DNA from: Mactra quadrangularis
Taxonomy: Eukaryota; Mollusca; Bivalvia; Venerida; Mactridae
DNA length: 64,000 nt
Assembly: GCA_025267735.1 (NCBI GenBank)
Contig: CM046299.1
Coordinates: forward strand, 41,369,733 to 41,433,732
Direction: 5' to 3'
Part shown: one piece after another, positions 34,327 through 46,261 of the stretch
Numbering within the stretch: the first letter of the stretch is position 1
Layout: every line of letters begins with the position of its first letter
Position numbers and translations under genes: made by a program
The notes under the pieces: generated by a model
Database searches by the model: none
What the model saw: only the letters and a program-made list of their open reading frames with translations
Told to the model about the DNA's origin: nothing

Positions 34327-35120
34327 TGCAGAAAAAATACGTATTTAAAGTCGTAAAAAAGGAAATTACTTGATAACTCGTGTCCACTGAAAATCATTCA
34401 TATTTCGTAAGTATCATTTCACTCTATTGTCTACGCAGGAAATTAGTTGTTTATATATACCAGAGCGTATGACTTTGCTGAAAAAAACAACCTACTAATG
34501 CGGTTTACGTAAAAAATATTAAGAATGCAATTATAGTCTATACATATAAATATAACCAAAAGTTTCCTTAAATAGACTTAACACTTTCACGTTTTTGACA
34601 TCAAATTGCATTGTCTGATGCAACAACTGGCGTGACTATATCATTTATAATTGTTATGGCTGCAGTCCAATAAGAGGTTTATAATTGTATGAGTATTCAT
34701 GGAGAAACTGCTTCCAAATAAAGAAAACACATGACATTATAATGCAACAGCCTTAGCAGACACTTTTTGAAATAGTTTATTTTTCGTCCACCCCCTTTTA
34801 CGACTTAGAAACATTCATACTATTTGAAAAAGACAACCCTATGATGACAGTAAAGAGACAACTTTCAAAGCAATCATTCTTTTACGACTGTCATGTCTGA
34901 AGGAAATATGCGATAACAAACCCTAAAAACTTAAAAGTGGCATTTACAAATCAAATAAATGGTTAAATTTCTACTGAGCTATATCTTACGATATCATATT
35001 TTTTAAAAGTTTTTCTCGATTTAAAATGGCATTTTTGAGTTGATGTGTCATTGAAGAAAAGGCGTTAAGGTTTCATGTTGAATATTTGCATCATGTGAAT
35101 GATAAAAAAACGTATCACGT
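34327..35120. other. AT-rich non-coding stretch
   Basis: No frame above 60 codons and no repeat match noted. Confidence 0.4.
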
Positions 35121-35129
35121 TGTAAGAAA

Positions 35130-35525
35130 CAATCTCCGTAAACAGATATCCTGTATAGCATTGTCGTACAGGATCTCTACTTTCTCAATGCAGGGTCACG
35201 TCGAGATGACCTTTATGTCGACCAATCAATGCGTAGCTTTCATGTAGACGAAACACTATTAATAACATTTTGATTTCGTAATTTCTATATTTAGACCAAG
35301 GTTTGCCAGCTTATTTAAAGGCGGTATTATTCACAGTCTGCCATTGGACGGCTCATTTCAAATTGCGTGACGTAGACGATGTAAAAAAGTTATGGGTCAT
35401 AACAATTTCGTCATTAATATTATGATGAGAAAAGGCCACCTGAACGTGACCCTCGTTTAAAAAAGGCCAGATCTAAATAGCGAGTAGGCGAGCGGAAAAT
35501 TTTATATCGAGTTCTAATCAGATTG
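35130..35525 (-). mobile_element. CAATCT-family element, copy 2 (396 bp), minus strand
   Basis: Reverse-complement relative to copies 1 and 3, with ends CAATCTCCG and CAGATTG. Flanked by TGTAAGAAA (35121-35129) and TGTAAGGAA (35526-35534), an 8-of-9 direct repeat. Together with copy 1 it makes an inverted pair about 5.7 kb apart. Confidence 0.75.
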
Positions 35526-35630
35526 TGTAAGGAAATTCTTGCACATTAACTACGGTATGCTTCATAACAGGGTTCATAAGAATTATGAATAACAAAATAC
35601 CATGATGTTTTCATGATTAAGTCAAAAAGT

Positions 35631-35892
35631 GCAGTTGGTAGCGCGCCGGGATTTGGAATTCACGTGTCCTAAAGGGTGTATGGGTTCGAGTCCCTCCCGG
35701 GAAGTTACACCCTTCCATGAAAATTTGACAATAATGTCAATTTTCCTCCATTGATAAGGTACATGGAGAAGTTTCCGTCCTTGTGGAAGAGTAGGTGAGT
35801 ACTGGTAATAGACAAGGGTCCATGAAAGCTAAGTTAGGTGCTCTGGGCGTTGTAAAATGACCTTAATTGTGTTGACACGGTGTTTAAACCAG
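35631..35892 (+). mobile_element. SINE family A, slightly 5'-truncated, plus strand
   Basis: Begins within the A box at GCAGTTGGTAGCGCGCCGGG, keeps the B box GGGTTCGAGTCCC, the whole body and the tail ACACGGTGTTTAAACCAG. Confidence 0.8.
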
Positions 35893-36039
35893 ACAAAACA
35901 ACAACAAAGAAACAAAAAAACCCAGCTTTCAATGATAGAGCAGAAACACATACAGAGATCCCAAAGAAACGAGTACAATGAAATTTTGATAACTATCATT
36001 TCTTCTTTTTACTGTGGCTGATTGTTATTTTTTTGTAGA

Positions 36040-36330
36040 ATTCTCATTTTCATGCCCAAGCGTGATTTGTACCCAGGGGCGATTCTGCCCAATATCTAAT
36101 GTTGCTATATACATGCATTTTTGTATTTATGTTTTTCATTCCTTTTAAGTTGAAATCAAAATTGACATTATATTTCCGTGACACATTTACCTTTTTGCAA
36201 GATGTTTTCTAATTTTTCATGAATTTTCCATGACATTTTTCCAGAAATCAAAATTTATTGATTTTTTCAAGAAAAAAAAATCTCATTTCCAATGACTTTC
36301 TAAGTTTGTACGAACCCTGTGCAAGTGTAC
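36040..36330. other. AT-rich spacer between SINE copies
   Basis: Non-coding; TTTTCATGAATTTTCCATGA-like near-palindromes occur near 36195-36250. Confidence 0.35.
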
Positions 36331-36378
36331 ACAAATAAGACGGAGGATGGATAAATCTGAGCACCTTCTCTAGCTGAG

Positions 36379-36480
36379 AGTAGGTGAGTACTGGTAATAG
36401 ACAATGGTCCATGAAAGCTAAGTTAGATGCGCTGGGCGCTGTAAAATGACCTTAATTGTGTTGACACGGTGTTTAAATCT
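36379..36480 (+). mobile_element. SINE family A, 3' fragment
   Basis: GAGTAGGTGAGTACTGGTAA to ACACGGTGTTTAAA; almost identical to 35795-35890, including shared private changes (GGTGTTTAAA in place of GGCGTTAAA), which suggests local duplication of the neighbour and not an independent insertion. Confidence 0.75.
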
Positions 36481-37890
36481 TCTCTAGCTTCAAACAATTA
36501 AAAATTAGTGTTTGTGGCCTCATTGAAAGACACTTAATGACGTTTAATACAAATGAATACGATCAAAACTTGCATTCAATGCCAAACAATATTTATTAGT
36601 GTACAATTGTGTGTAAAAGCTTATTAAATTTCTTTGATAATTAGGCGTTAATAAGTCTATTTAAAGGAAAACTGACTTTATTTTAACCACTGTCGTGCAC
36701 AAGCCAACCTTGAAGCACATGATGACAAGGGAAGAACATTCGTTCAAATCAACCGTAGACCTCCAATATTTGTAAATTATTCTTGCCTGAATTGTTCTTT
36801 GGACGCCTTTTACCCCTCAATTAACTAGATAATTTCATTACGTTTTTACTAAACTGATTATCGTAATATTCTATTGTTTGTAAACGAAGACTATGTAAAC
36901 TTCATTAATTATGACTTCATTTTAAATAAAGATTAATAAATTTATTATATGAAAGCTACTGGAATGTCACAATTCTAATTAAAATTGCGCAATGACTTGA
37001 ATATGTTTAAATGTCAATTAGTCTACCAGTGGAATAATTATTAATAATAAATATAATAGCTATGATGACATTTTTCTGACCGATTATTCATACATTGGCG
37101 GTGATGATTATAACTCTAATTAAAAAGTTAAATTCATGACCACCTGTACTCGATAAGCCGATTTCTTTAATTACAGTGCATTTTCGAAATATACGCTTAC
37201 TTTCATCGTTAAATCGAGAGTAATAGATTATGGTTATAACCTTGTAAAATCGTGTAGATTCCAGGAATTATGTATAAAGGTCAGTATATAACAACGACGC
37301 TAACGTAATTAACTATAGGGTCACCAGACAGGCTTAGTTTATCAAGACGGTTAACAAAAGCCGTTTATGCTCATTTAAGTACAAAGAAAGAACATGAAAA
37401 GAAGTATACAATTCTTTATAATGCTTTAAATGTGTTTACGCATCGTTTGGACTCATTGCAAGATGACAATGCATCGAGACAAGCAGAGATCTGCAATTTG
37501 GCGCGATAGGTGACACAATTAAAAAGAAAACTGTACAACGACCTAGGATCTCTAAACGTTACAAGTCACACTCAATCTACTAAATCTTCTCATGAGGACG
37601 GCTGGGTTAAAACACGTATTGAAATTTTAGAAAAATAGCTTGAATAACGTGTGCCTTTTTGAAAAAAAAACAACGATTGTTTTAAGCTTTGTCCAAGTTT
37701 ATACGATGCCTTTTTACTGATTTTCTAAAGCATGATCTATAAAAGAAAACCAATAAAAAGCAGCAGAATAATTTACTAAATAGTTTACAAACTATGTCAT
37801 TTGAGACAAAGAGCTCTTTGTCTAGCTATGTGTTTAATAACTTAGTTACATGTATTGTTTGTTTTTTAAACGGCCGCGAATGTTATTGCA
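36481..37890. other. AT-rich non-coding stretch
   Basis: About 1.4 kb with no supported feature and no frame above 60 codons. Confidence 0.4.
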
Positions 37891-37899
37891 TTAGACATT

Positions 37900-38080
37900 T
37901 AGGTAGTTGGTAAAGGTAAAATAACGGTTGCTAGGGGGCTCAAATCGGTTGCTATGGGCGGTATAGTTTATGCTTTGGACCTAAAGACGATTGGTATAGG
38001 GTGTAATAGTGGTTGCTATGGACCAATACGTGGTTGCTAAGGGTATGTTGATGGTTGCTACGAGTCTAAAAGTGTTTTTG
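37900..38080 (+). repeat. Irregular GGTTGCTATGG repeats
   Basis: GGTTGCTA occurs near 37927, 37949, 38013, 38031 and 38053, separated by about 18-64 nt of variable sequence. The spacing is not constant. Confidence 0.65.
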
Positions 38081-38148
38081 TGGTCATATTTGTCTTATGT
38101 AATACTTGTGATCGAATTAGGCTCGAAATTATACCTTCCTACTAGGTG

Positions 38149-38335
38149 CGACGTTTAGAGTTGGTGTTGCGACGTTTAACGTTAGTCGGTTTTTGGGACG
38201 GTTAGCGTCAGCGTTGCGACGTTTAACGACAGGGTAATTGCGACGTTTAGCGGCAGTTGCGACGTTTCGCGTTAGTGTTGCGACGTTTGACGTCAGTTGC
38301 GACGTTTAGCGGCGTTGCGACGTTTTACGGCACTA
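38149..38335 (+). repeat. TTGCGACGTTTA minisatellite
   Basis: GCGACGTTT occurs at least eight times, followed by A, C or G variants and 8-20 nt spacers such as ACGTCAG or GCGGCAG. It is markedly GC-richer and CpG-richer than its surroundings. Confidence 0.75.
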
Positions 38336-38394
38336 CAATGTCTATTTTCTTTGCAGTCAAACAATAGTGTTCCTTTTGATAACGGGGCTTTAAT

Positions 38395-38540
38395 GAGGTT
38401 TATGGAGAAGTTGCCGATCTTGTGGAAGGGCTGGCGAGTACATGTAATAGACAAAGGTCAAGGAAAGCTAGTTTCGATGCGCTGACTTCATTTAATAACC
38501 TAAATTGTGTTCACACGGCGACAAAACCCAGTATAAAATA
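38395..38540 (+). mobile_element. SINE family A, 3' half, diverged
   Basis: TTTATGGAGAAGTTGCCGAT, CTTGTGGAAGGG, AATAGACAAAGGTCAAGGAA and ACACGGCGACAAAACCCAG correspond to the family A body and tail. The head is missing. Confidence 0.7.
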
Positions 38541-38935
38541 TCATTATTCCGTTAATCAGGTAGAGTTGCCTCAACGGTCATGGCTAACCACATGATATAT
38601 AGAAGTACATACCGTGTTAAAGTATTTAAACTACTTAATGGACGTTTGAATATTTTCTTTAATCATTGTTAACCTTTATTACTTTATATACTTTTATTAT
38701 CACATTTAGTTGGACGACCACATAAGGAAAATGTTAGTAATAATTACAATCACCCTGGGAGAGACAGTAATTTACTATTAAGTAGCGTTAAGGAAAAACA
38801 AGAAAATAAGGCAGTGTTAACCGCCAGGAAGCGGTACTTAAAACTGTATTATCGAAAAACGATATCCAGTGTTAACTAGTTTATACAAGCTAAGCGAAGC
38901 CTCTCTAGAATTTTCCTCCAAGCAATTTGCAACCA

Positions 38936-39247
38936 CAAGATTAGCTCAGCCGGTAGTGCCTCTGACTTCTAACCCAGAACGTTAATTTGCCGTCATGGAG
39001 TTTGGTGACGGGGCATACTTTCGAGGAGCTTGGTCATGAAAAAAAATCTACGGTCATTCTCCCTCCTACCACTGATTCTTAATTATGTAGGGCAGTTGTC
39101 AGTCACTGACGAAAGTGTGCGCTTAGTAGTTGGTTAACAGCTAAATCCAGAGAGTTTGCCATTCCAGGGGGAGTGAGAAAGTTGACTGACCGCCGTTATA
39201 TGACCTTTACAATGTGTTGCTACAACGTTAACCCCCCCCCCCCCCCC
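38936..39247 (+). mobile_element. SINE family B, plus strand, with poly-C tail
   Basis: Starts with AGATTAGCTCAGCCGGTAG (A box), keeps GGGGCATACTTTCGAGGAGC, TTGGTCATGAAA, GTCAGTCACTGACGAAAG, TTAACAGCTAAATCCAGAG and GTTGACTGACCGCCG, ending TACAACGTTAA followed by about 17 C (39231-39247). The B-box region is badly altered. The C-run replaces the usual CCCAACAAA tail. Confidence 0.8.
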
Positions 39248-40570
39248 AGTATCAAGTTAGGCACCTGTCAGCCACTGATGAGGCATGCGCACTGTATTAG
39301 GTTAAAGGTACTAGTTCACAGATTAGGTTATTTTTTCTATATTTTCAAATACCATATAGTGTCTGTTATTGTTTAATTAATTCCTAATATTTTAAGAGAA
39401 ACTGACCTGTAGGTTACAAGAATGTACTATAAAAGTCGCAAAAAGGGCTAAAATTGTCTGTACCGTTACATACGGGGTAGATATGTACTACATGAAACAC
39501 CATCATTTGTAGTTGTATGTCAATTTGCACAAAATTGCCATTATCAGAACACTGCTACTATTTTGATAGTTTTAGAAAAAGTGGATATTTAAATTGAAAT
39601 CGGCGAATGAGAACCTTTAAACGCTTGAGTTTAGAGATCCATGTATGTCCTGGCAGTGAGAGAGAGTTGGATGTCTGACCGCCGCGATCACTGAATTTTA
39701 GTATAGGAATGCAAAGCATCATGCATTACATAAGGTCACTTTTGTAATCAAGAAAGGGCAACCATCCACAAAAGCTAGACTAGTGAAACTTTAATTCAAA
39801 CCTACGACACATGTTTATTAGACATGTTTAAAGATAATTACACATACCAAAATAAAAGTGATTATTTTCTTACTATTTTAGAGTGTTTTATTACTTAAAT
39901 AAATGAAAGTTAAGTAAAAATTTGACATTGAAGTTTTGACCTGAAAAAAGGCCAGTGCTCAAGGTTGTTCTTTTGTCGATCTTGAAAACAACTATTATAT
40001 TGAATCGCCGAGTATTTAACCATGGGTCGTATGAACTTTAATTCAAACAATGCTATTTTTATTTGGTTTATTTTGCAATGTCATTTGAATTCAGATTTGC
40101 CCGCATAACTTTTACTCGTCGATACTGAAATTATCATGAATTTTAAATGATAATGATCGTTGTTTTATGTAACTTTGTAACCTGTATTGCGACCGGGATA
40201 AGATTTTCATGCGCACACGATTCAACAACCATTGCAATTCATATTTTATCTGTATAAGTTAATTTTTCATTCTTAAAAGTATAGCAGTTTCAAAAAATAT
40301 TGACGCCAAAAGAAAATGTTTTCAGGCTAGTTTTTTGGATTGCATGTCACTTAGAAACACTAATTTTCAGTTACTGTGGTAAAGCGTATAAAATTATAAG
40401 CTTCTCTGAACAGCAATAAAAATGAAAGAAACTTTATTTCGACGTTCGATCATTCGTAATACTAATCAAATCATTTTAAGTAATTCTAAATATACATGTC
40501 AGATATTAACATCTGATTAAAATTGTCCTGGAAAGCTGATTTGGGCGTACATTTGTTAGAGCCTTCGTAC
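39248..40570. other. AT-rich non-coding stretch
   Basis: Near 39256-39300 a short piece (GTCAGCCACTGATGAGGCAT) resembles part of SINE family B again. Otherwise nothing recognised. Confidence 0.4.
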
Positions 40571-40961
40571 CATTCGGAACATCTCGACCAATCATTGAAT
40601 GAATAATCTTAGGTGGATTCGATGAGGTTCTCCATTGGGGTTTTGCTACATACGAGAGCGAAGCCCGCAACCGTTTATGCAAATATTTTGTATCGTAAAC
40701 ACACAAGGACTTGCAAACTCATATCTAAATTATATATTTGACTAAATATTGTTCAGCGATATCATAAAGTCGTGAATTGGTAATTCATGGACTACAAAAG
40801 AGACATTATTCATCGTCTTGGAAACGATCGTGGATATGCTTACTTCAACACTAAAAAAGGCATTTCGTTTGGTCGTGTGAAGCGAATATAGTTTCAACAT
40901 ATGTCTAAATATGTTCGTGGACCGTGGTTATTCGCAATGAATGCCCGAGGAGTTGAAAATG
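40571..40961. mobile_element. CATTCGG-family element, 391 bp
   Basis: Left CATTCGGAACATCTCGACC at 40571; right side, read in reverse, CATTTTCAACTCCTCGGGC then ATTCATTGCGAATAACCACG, ending at 40961. The right part matches the left part of the copy at 30772. No clean 9-bp duplication remains. A 66-codon minus frame overlaps it and is not supported. Confidence 0.6.
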
Positions 40962-41346
40962 TCGCCTTACAAAATTTGTAAAACGTGGCGATAAACGGTG
41001 TATGATCTCAATGAAATATTTCTCATTCGTAATTCTCACCAAGGCTACACGTATTTTCATTCATCATTGTATAGTGATCGTTTTTCACTTGATTTTATAA
41101 TTTGTCATTCAAGTATGAATCTTACGTATCGTGGGCGAGGTCTCATTGTTTTCATTTTTTACTTAGTATAACCATCGTTCTCCTTGACTGTCAGGATCTT
41201 AAAGACATCCGTGACAAACATTTTAAAGTCAACTCACTCAAACAACTTTTTGAGTCTGTAACATCATATGCGATACTTAACTTTTTGAAGGAAATAAATA
41301 TTTATAATAAGATTTAAAACATTACATCATTGGTTTCGTTTAAATT

Positions 41347-41425
41347 GATAGTATCATTGATTGCTTTCGGCGCGGTATGATCTTTTTGTGTTGGTGCGCC
41401 GTAAAACCCAAACAAACAAACAAAC
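41347..41425 (+). mobile_element. SINE/LINE 3'-tail unit, family C, plus strand
   Basis: ATTGCTTTCGGCGCGGTATG, ATCTTTTTGTGTTGGTGCGC, CGTAAAACCC and a run of AAAC repeats. It has no tRNA-like head and resembles the shared 3' tail of families A and B. Confidence 0.7.
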
Positions 41426-42100
41426 TAGTATAACCATACGAAATACATGCCACACCATTCAAGAAACAGCAGTCAATACACAAAATGAAATTCGCACCCA
41501 AACAAGCAAAAATTAAGTTTTTGTCTTGAAAGTAACGTTTCCGGAAGCATCATCAATGGAAAGACCAGCCTTTTACCTTTTTGAGTATGACTCATTTGAT
41601 CTAGTATGACTTTCAAATGAATAAACTTAGAAAAGGGAAGTATACTATATTATATTGTTCAATGAAGGTGAAATATCGGCAAGCCTTTGATCTTTAGTTA
41701 AAATTGATGTGTTCTAATTTGGTACTGTAATGGTTATATGACAAAGGATCATTTTTAAAAATAGATTTAAAATCAACGACTTATTTGTAAATTCGGTGAC
41801 TCAGATTGTTTGACTAATAAAATGAATTTCATTGATGAATTTACACATCAAAGTAAAGTGACTTATACTGTACTATGAAAACAAAACATAATACAAAACA
41901 CGCGCGCGCGCCTTGAGAATCATATCTTTATAATTGTCGATATTTCACTGGACCGATTCAGATCGTACCTGGAAATTCAATCATAATCTATAGGGAATCT
42001 TTTCGATTTTCTGATTATCTCACTGACTTTATGAATGGAAAATTAATACATAATATCATCAAACCAATCCTGGGCTGCCATGATTCAAACGTTATAAATT
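41426..42100. other. AT-rich non-coding stretch
   Basis: Contains an alternating CG patch CACGCGCGCGCGC near 41900. Nothing else. Confidence 0.4.
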
Positions 42101-42111
42101 ATATACAGTAT

Positions 42112-42175
42112 CATTCGGAACTCCTCGGCCATTCGCTACGAATTTCATTCATGAAAGGTCGAGGTGTTCCGAATG
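42112..42175. mobile_element. CATTCGG-family MITE, 64-bp minimal copy with perfect 9-bp TSD
   Basis: CATTCGGAACTCCTCGGCC to GGTCGAGGTGTTCCGAATG is almost nothing but two inverted ends. The 9-mer ATACAGTAT lies at both flanks (42103-42111, 42176-42184). Confidence 0.85.
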
Positions 42176-42202
42176 ATACAGTATACGAGTACTTTTTGAA
42201 TT

Positions 42203-42286
42203 GCCGGGTCAATAGCGCAGTTGGTAGCGCACCGGGATTTGGATACTCGCGCCCGAGGGGGTGCGGGTTCGAATCATACCCGGGGA
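42203..42286 (+). mobile_element. SINE family A, tRNA-like head only
   Basis: A box CAATAGCGCAGTTGGTAGCG and B box GCGGGTTCGAATCATACCC are present; the SINE stops at CCCGGGGAG, where a fragment of another element begins. Confidence 0.75.
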
Positions 42287-42336
42287 GTTCCGAAAGTATC
42301 GTTATGTAACGTTTTGTATAATTGAAACCGCTACAG
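42285..42336. mobile_element. Right-end fragment of the hybrid MITE seen at 46658
   Basis: GAGTTCCGAAAGTATCGTTA, TGTAACGTTTTGTAT and AATTGAAACCGCTACAG match the right end of 46658-46974 (TATCGTTATGG, TAACGTTTTGTGTAATTGAA, CACGCTACAG). Confidence 0.7.
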
Positions 42337-42468
42337 TACAAAAACAATGCATTCAGTTACCGTAAAATTATTCAAGCTTTGACAGTTGAGAAAAAACGGA
42401 CAATATACGTAATCAATATTATTGTCAACAAAAAATGTCTTTAAAAAAGACAAACGGCGTCGATTTAA

Positions 42469-43500
42469 AAACAAGAGGGTCCAAAGGGCCCTGGGTGCTC
42501 ACCTGAGGAAAAGGTCAAAGGTCACAGAAGAGCCATTTACAGAGGACCACTAATGTTAAAACCTATTTTTTGACCCAGTGACCTACTTATCCAACCAATC
42601 AGACCTATTTGAACAATTTTGGTACGGAACCACCCACGGACCATTCCTGTTGAGTTTGGGCAAATTATCATAAGCGGTTCAAGAGAAGATGTTGTTTGAA
42701 CTTTTCCTTATATAATTCAATGTAATATTGTAACATAGTGGTCTCAATACATGTAGCTAATTCTGGAATGTCGTTAGTATAGGTTTCAAAATTAAACATA
42801 TTTCTATAATCATATACATTGGCTCTGAAACAAGTCAATAATAGTTGACCAAGCCAAGATCATGTGATGTTTACGAGGATGATGCACTTTATGTTATTTC
42901 AAAATGCTCGTCAAGAATGTAATAATAATTAAATTAGTGTCCAAGAAAATGACACTAAAGTAAGCTTTTATGTTCATTTTGGCAGTGTCCAGTAAACATG
43001 CAATTACGCAATTGGCAAGGGTCATTTAGGGTTTTCCCATAAAGGTGTTTAACAAGAAATAATTTGATTGGATAATCGAAGTTGTAATCTTTAATTTCAA
43101 TGGGTCATTTTAGACGCCCACCGAAAGTAACGACATTTCAGGATTGGCATAAATATAGGAGGAGAGTGCGTGAGAGAGAAGAAGGAGAGGAGAAGGAGAG
43201 AATGAAAAACTATACGATCATTTTAATGAATAGACTTTGAAAACTTTAAATAAGTTTTGTTGTTTTTATTTAATAATTACAAAAACCTTGTGACTGAGAC
43301 TATGTCACAATATTGTGATTCATGGGGTGGGGTCAATTTTGACCCAGGGGCATAATTTGAACAACTGTGATGGAGGACCTCTAGATGATGTTATATACCA
43401 AATATGAAAGCTCTAGGCCTTGTAGTTTCAGACAAGAAGATTTTTGAAAATTGCATTGTGAAAACCTATTCATTAATGCTACAAAACAAAAATTATGAAT
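42469..43500 (+). repeat. Dispersed bivalve-type repeat (ACAAGAGGGTC family)
   Basis: Starts ACAAGAGGGTCCAAAGGGCC and CTGGGTGCTCACCTGAGG. The parts GAACAATTTTGGTACGGAAC, CAAGAGAAGATGTTGTTTGA (42570-42710) and GACCCAGGGGCATAATTTGA, AAGCTCTAGGCCTTGTAG (43330-43430) are familiar to me from bivalve genomes. The middle (42720-43300) is less certain and includes a purine-rich GAGA/AAGGAG patch near 43160-43205. Confidence 0.5.
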
Positions 43501-43510
43501 TTATTCTTAA

Positions 43511-44962
43511 GGTTCTGGAACTGTAATGGTGACCTTCCACAATTCTTATACTGATATTGTGTCTTGAATCTATACTATTAAAGACATTGAATGCTGAAAT
43601 TTTAAAGAAATTTACCGTTTGTAACTTAAGTTATGTGCATTTTTATAACGTGACCCTTGATTTTCAGAAAGACCGTAAATTGTGCTGGGACAAAAAGTGA
43701 AAGAACTTTTTTTTTCAAATTCTGCTGTTTTATTTCCAAGTTTTAATCCATTTTCTTGTTATACAGTCATGTAATGACAAATCAGAGCAACCAGGTTACA
43801 CTTTGGACAAATACATATAAAAATACAGAGATTTGCATACATGTACCCCCAAGCAAAAATCCGAGTTTTTGAGAATGTTAAAAAAATTACCCTATCTTTA
43901 AAAGCAAATATCTCAAGTTAGAAGTTAGTTAGACACATGCAACTAGTTTTAAAATTTTCTACAGTATTAACTGCCCATATAATGAAAATAAGAAATTTTA
44001 CCGTTTCTAAAATTTTTTATAAGAATTTGTATGAGATTACTGTACTGAAACTGCAAGAGATTTTATAGAGAAAAATAACGTCAAAATGGTCAATTACAAA
44101 TAATACTACTTTATACAAATATATCATCTAAAATTGGTATTTGAGATGGAAAATGTATGTTAAACTCTGCATTATCATATAAAAACCTTCTCTCCATTGC
44201 TTTTTGGCAAGCTTGAGGGGACTATTTGGGAATTAAACTTGTACCAGCTATGTTTTCTGCTGTTGTCGTTTTTTGCACTAACAGTTGGACACTAGAGTTA
44301 GTAATGTTGGCATATTATGTGCCTTAGCTTTCAAATTATGCTGTTTATTGGTTTTTTTTATAATTAGAATATGATGATATTAAAAACAGAAAATGTGCAA
44401 CGATTTTGTCTTTATATGCTGACTTTGGTACGATTATTTGTGGGCATTCGGCAATAAATCAATATAAGTTAAACATTCTTTCCAGTTTATCGATATTTGT
44501 GTAGTTTATTTTACCTTTGTTCATTTTCAGTACACAAAATAGATTAAACAATCAAAACCCCATTTTGCCCCAAATTCTCCATTTCGTCCATTTCGCCTCA
44601 AAATCTCCATTTCGTGTTTCAGTCATACCCAATTTACATCGCAAAAAAAGATGAAAAAAAATGTATTTTACACCTGTACAAACAGAATCAACGCAAAAGT
44701 TATGATCCACTACGGCTTTTCATTGTTTTTATGTCGATAAACCATTATTTTTACGATAACTAACTACGATCACGCTGTAGAGCGTCTGTTTTCGCCATTT
44801 TTCGGAAAATGCGTTACCCTATGACTTCTGGAAAAACCCACGTCACGTGGTGAAAATTTCTAAAAATAGCAATTACGAAACTTGACGAAGATAGGTAATC
44901 GGGAAAAAACCGGATTGTATCGAGTGTCGAAGTTTACCGAAGTTAGTTACAGTTCCAGAACC
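43511..44962. mobile_element. TTAA-flanked DNA transposon derivative, 1,452 bp
   Basis: Exact 16-bp TIR GGTTCTGGAACTGTAA at the left end and its reverse complement at the right end. TTAA lies directly outside each end (43507-43510, 44963-44966). TTAA targets are used by piggyBac and Kolobok; the GG ends fit Kolobok better than piggyBac, whose ends usually start with CC. No frame above 60 codons is present, so it is non-autonomous. Confidence 0.8.
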
Positions 44963-44966
44963 TTAA

Positions 44967-46258
44967 AAGTTACGTACCAATAACTCTGCGGATTAATAAA
45001 TATATGTGGAGCTGTGACTCTCAAAGTGTAAACCCCGGAAACTGGACGTAGTGAGGCTAACTTAATAATTATTGGGTAATATGTCAGACTTTTTACTAGA
45101 AACCGGTTCACATCTGGAGACGTAATTCATTTTACCCATAAAATATTGTGTTTGACACGTAACTTTTTATTGTTACAATATAAAAAAACACTTTGGAAAG
45201 CAATAGAAGTCTACCCAAAAAAAATAATCTACGAACGAAGCAAAATTTCGTAAAACACTGCATTACAATAGTGTGGCCTTTATTTTTTCGCGCGTGTCAG
45301 GGCCATCCAATCGAAGAGGGGATTTTCTCTGTTTCCCCCGTACGTCATTTTCAGTGCTTATAAAATCATCCAATAGAACGGCGGATTTCCGAAATCCCAG
45401 ACAGACGTCATTATACAGAAATGTAGATCAAAATCCAGCTTAGACAGCTACGCCGAAAAACCAACACTAAGAGTTCAATTTTGTCAAAAGTTTAGTCCGT
45501 GTAAAAGCCGCTAATTGGTACTTTGAATGTGCTATACTATACCCAGTGAAATATTAAATTTAACATAGATTAGCATGGAGAACGTGAAAATAACTTCAAT
45601 TCAATTTGTTTAACACATTTATAGTGGTATTTCGATTAGTTTGTCGCATGAAATCGGCGATACCGGCGTAACCCGGTGTGTCATTTCGGTTTAACCCGGA
45701 TACGAATAAAATAAGTCGGTACCGGTTTTGAGTCCGGTGTTTACCGGTGAAAACCGATAGTTGTCCGATTAAAGTGTTCTTTACTCGGCATCTAAACATG
45801 TTACTGTTAAAAAGTAGTGAGTGTAAATATAGTATTGACCTATTCATTAGCATTTATTAGCGAGTTATTCAAACAAAGGCAAATTGTTAGTACAGTATCC
45901 AGAAGCAAAAACACTCTATACATAATACATACATGTAGTATGGTAGTTGGGAATAAACTGAGTACATATACATCGCGATAAATCGGTCAAGAACAAACTG
46001 TTTTTATAACAATCACAGTTTTAAAATTTATTAAATCTTTTATGTAACATTCAAATGTTATCTAGCGATTCAATGTGCGTCTAAAAGTGTGTTTTATAGT
46101 TGTTTTTGTTAAGAAAATTCCATGCATTCATTCTATTTGCGTTTTTTGGTGTATATTTGATTAAGAATACATAGATTATCTTAAGAAAACATGAAGTATC
46201 ATCATATAATTTAGGACAAATTTTAGCTGATATACTCTGTTCAAAAACGCGGTTAAAC
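44967..46258. other. Non-coding stretch
   Basis: An 85-codon minus frame (45596-45853) lies over CCGGTACCGG-rich sequence near 45660-45770, which looks like a diverged DNA-element end. No other feature. Confidence 0.4.
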
Positions 46259-46261
46259 CAG

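Noticed and set aside
42469..43500. Helitron
   Set aside because: No TC start or CTRR end with a 3' hairpin could be fixed; left as a dispersed repeat of unknown class.
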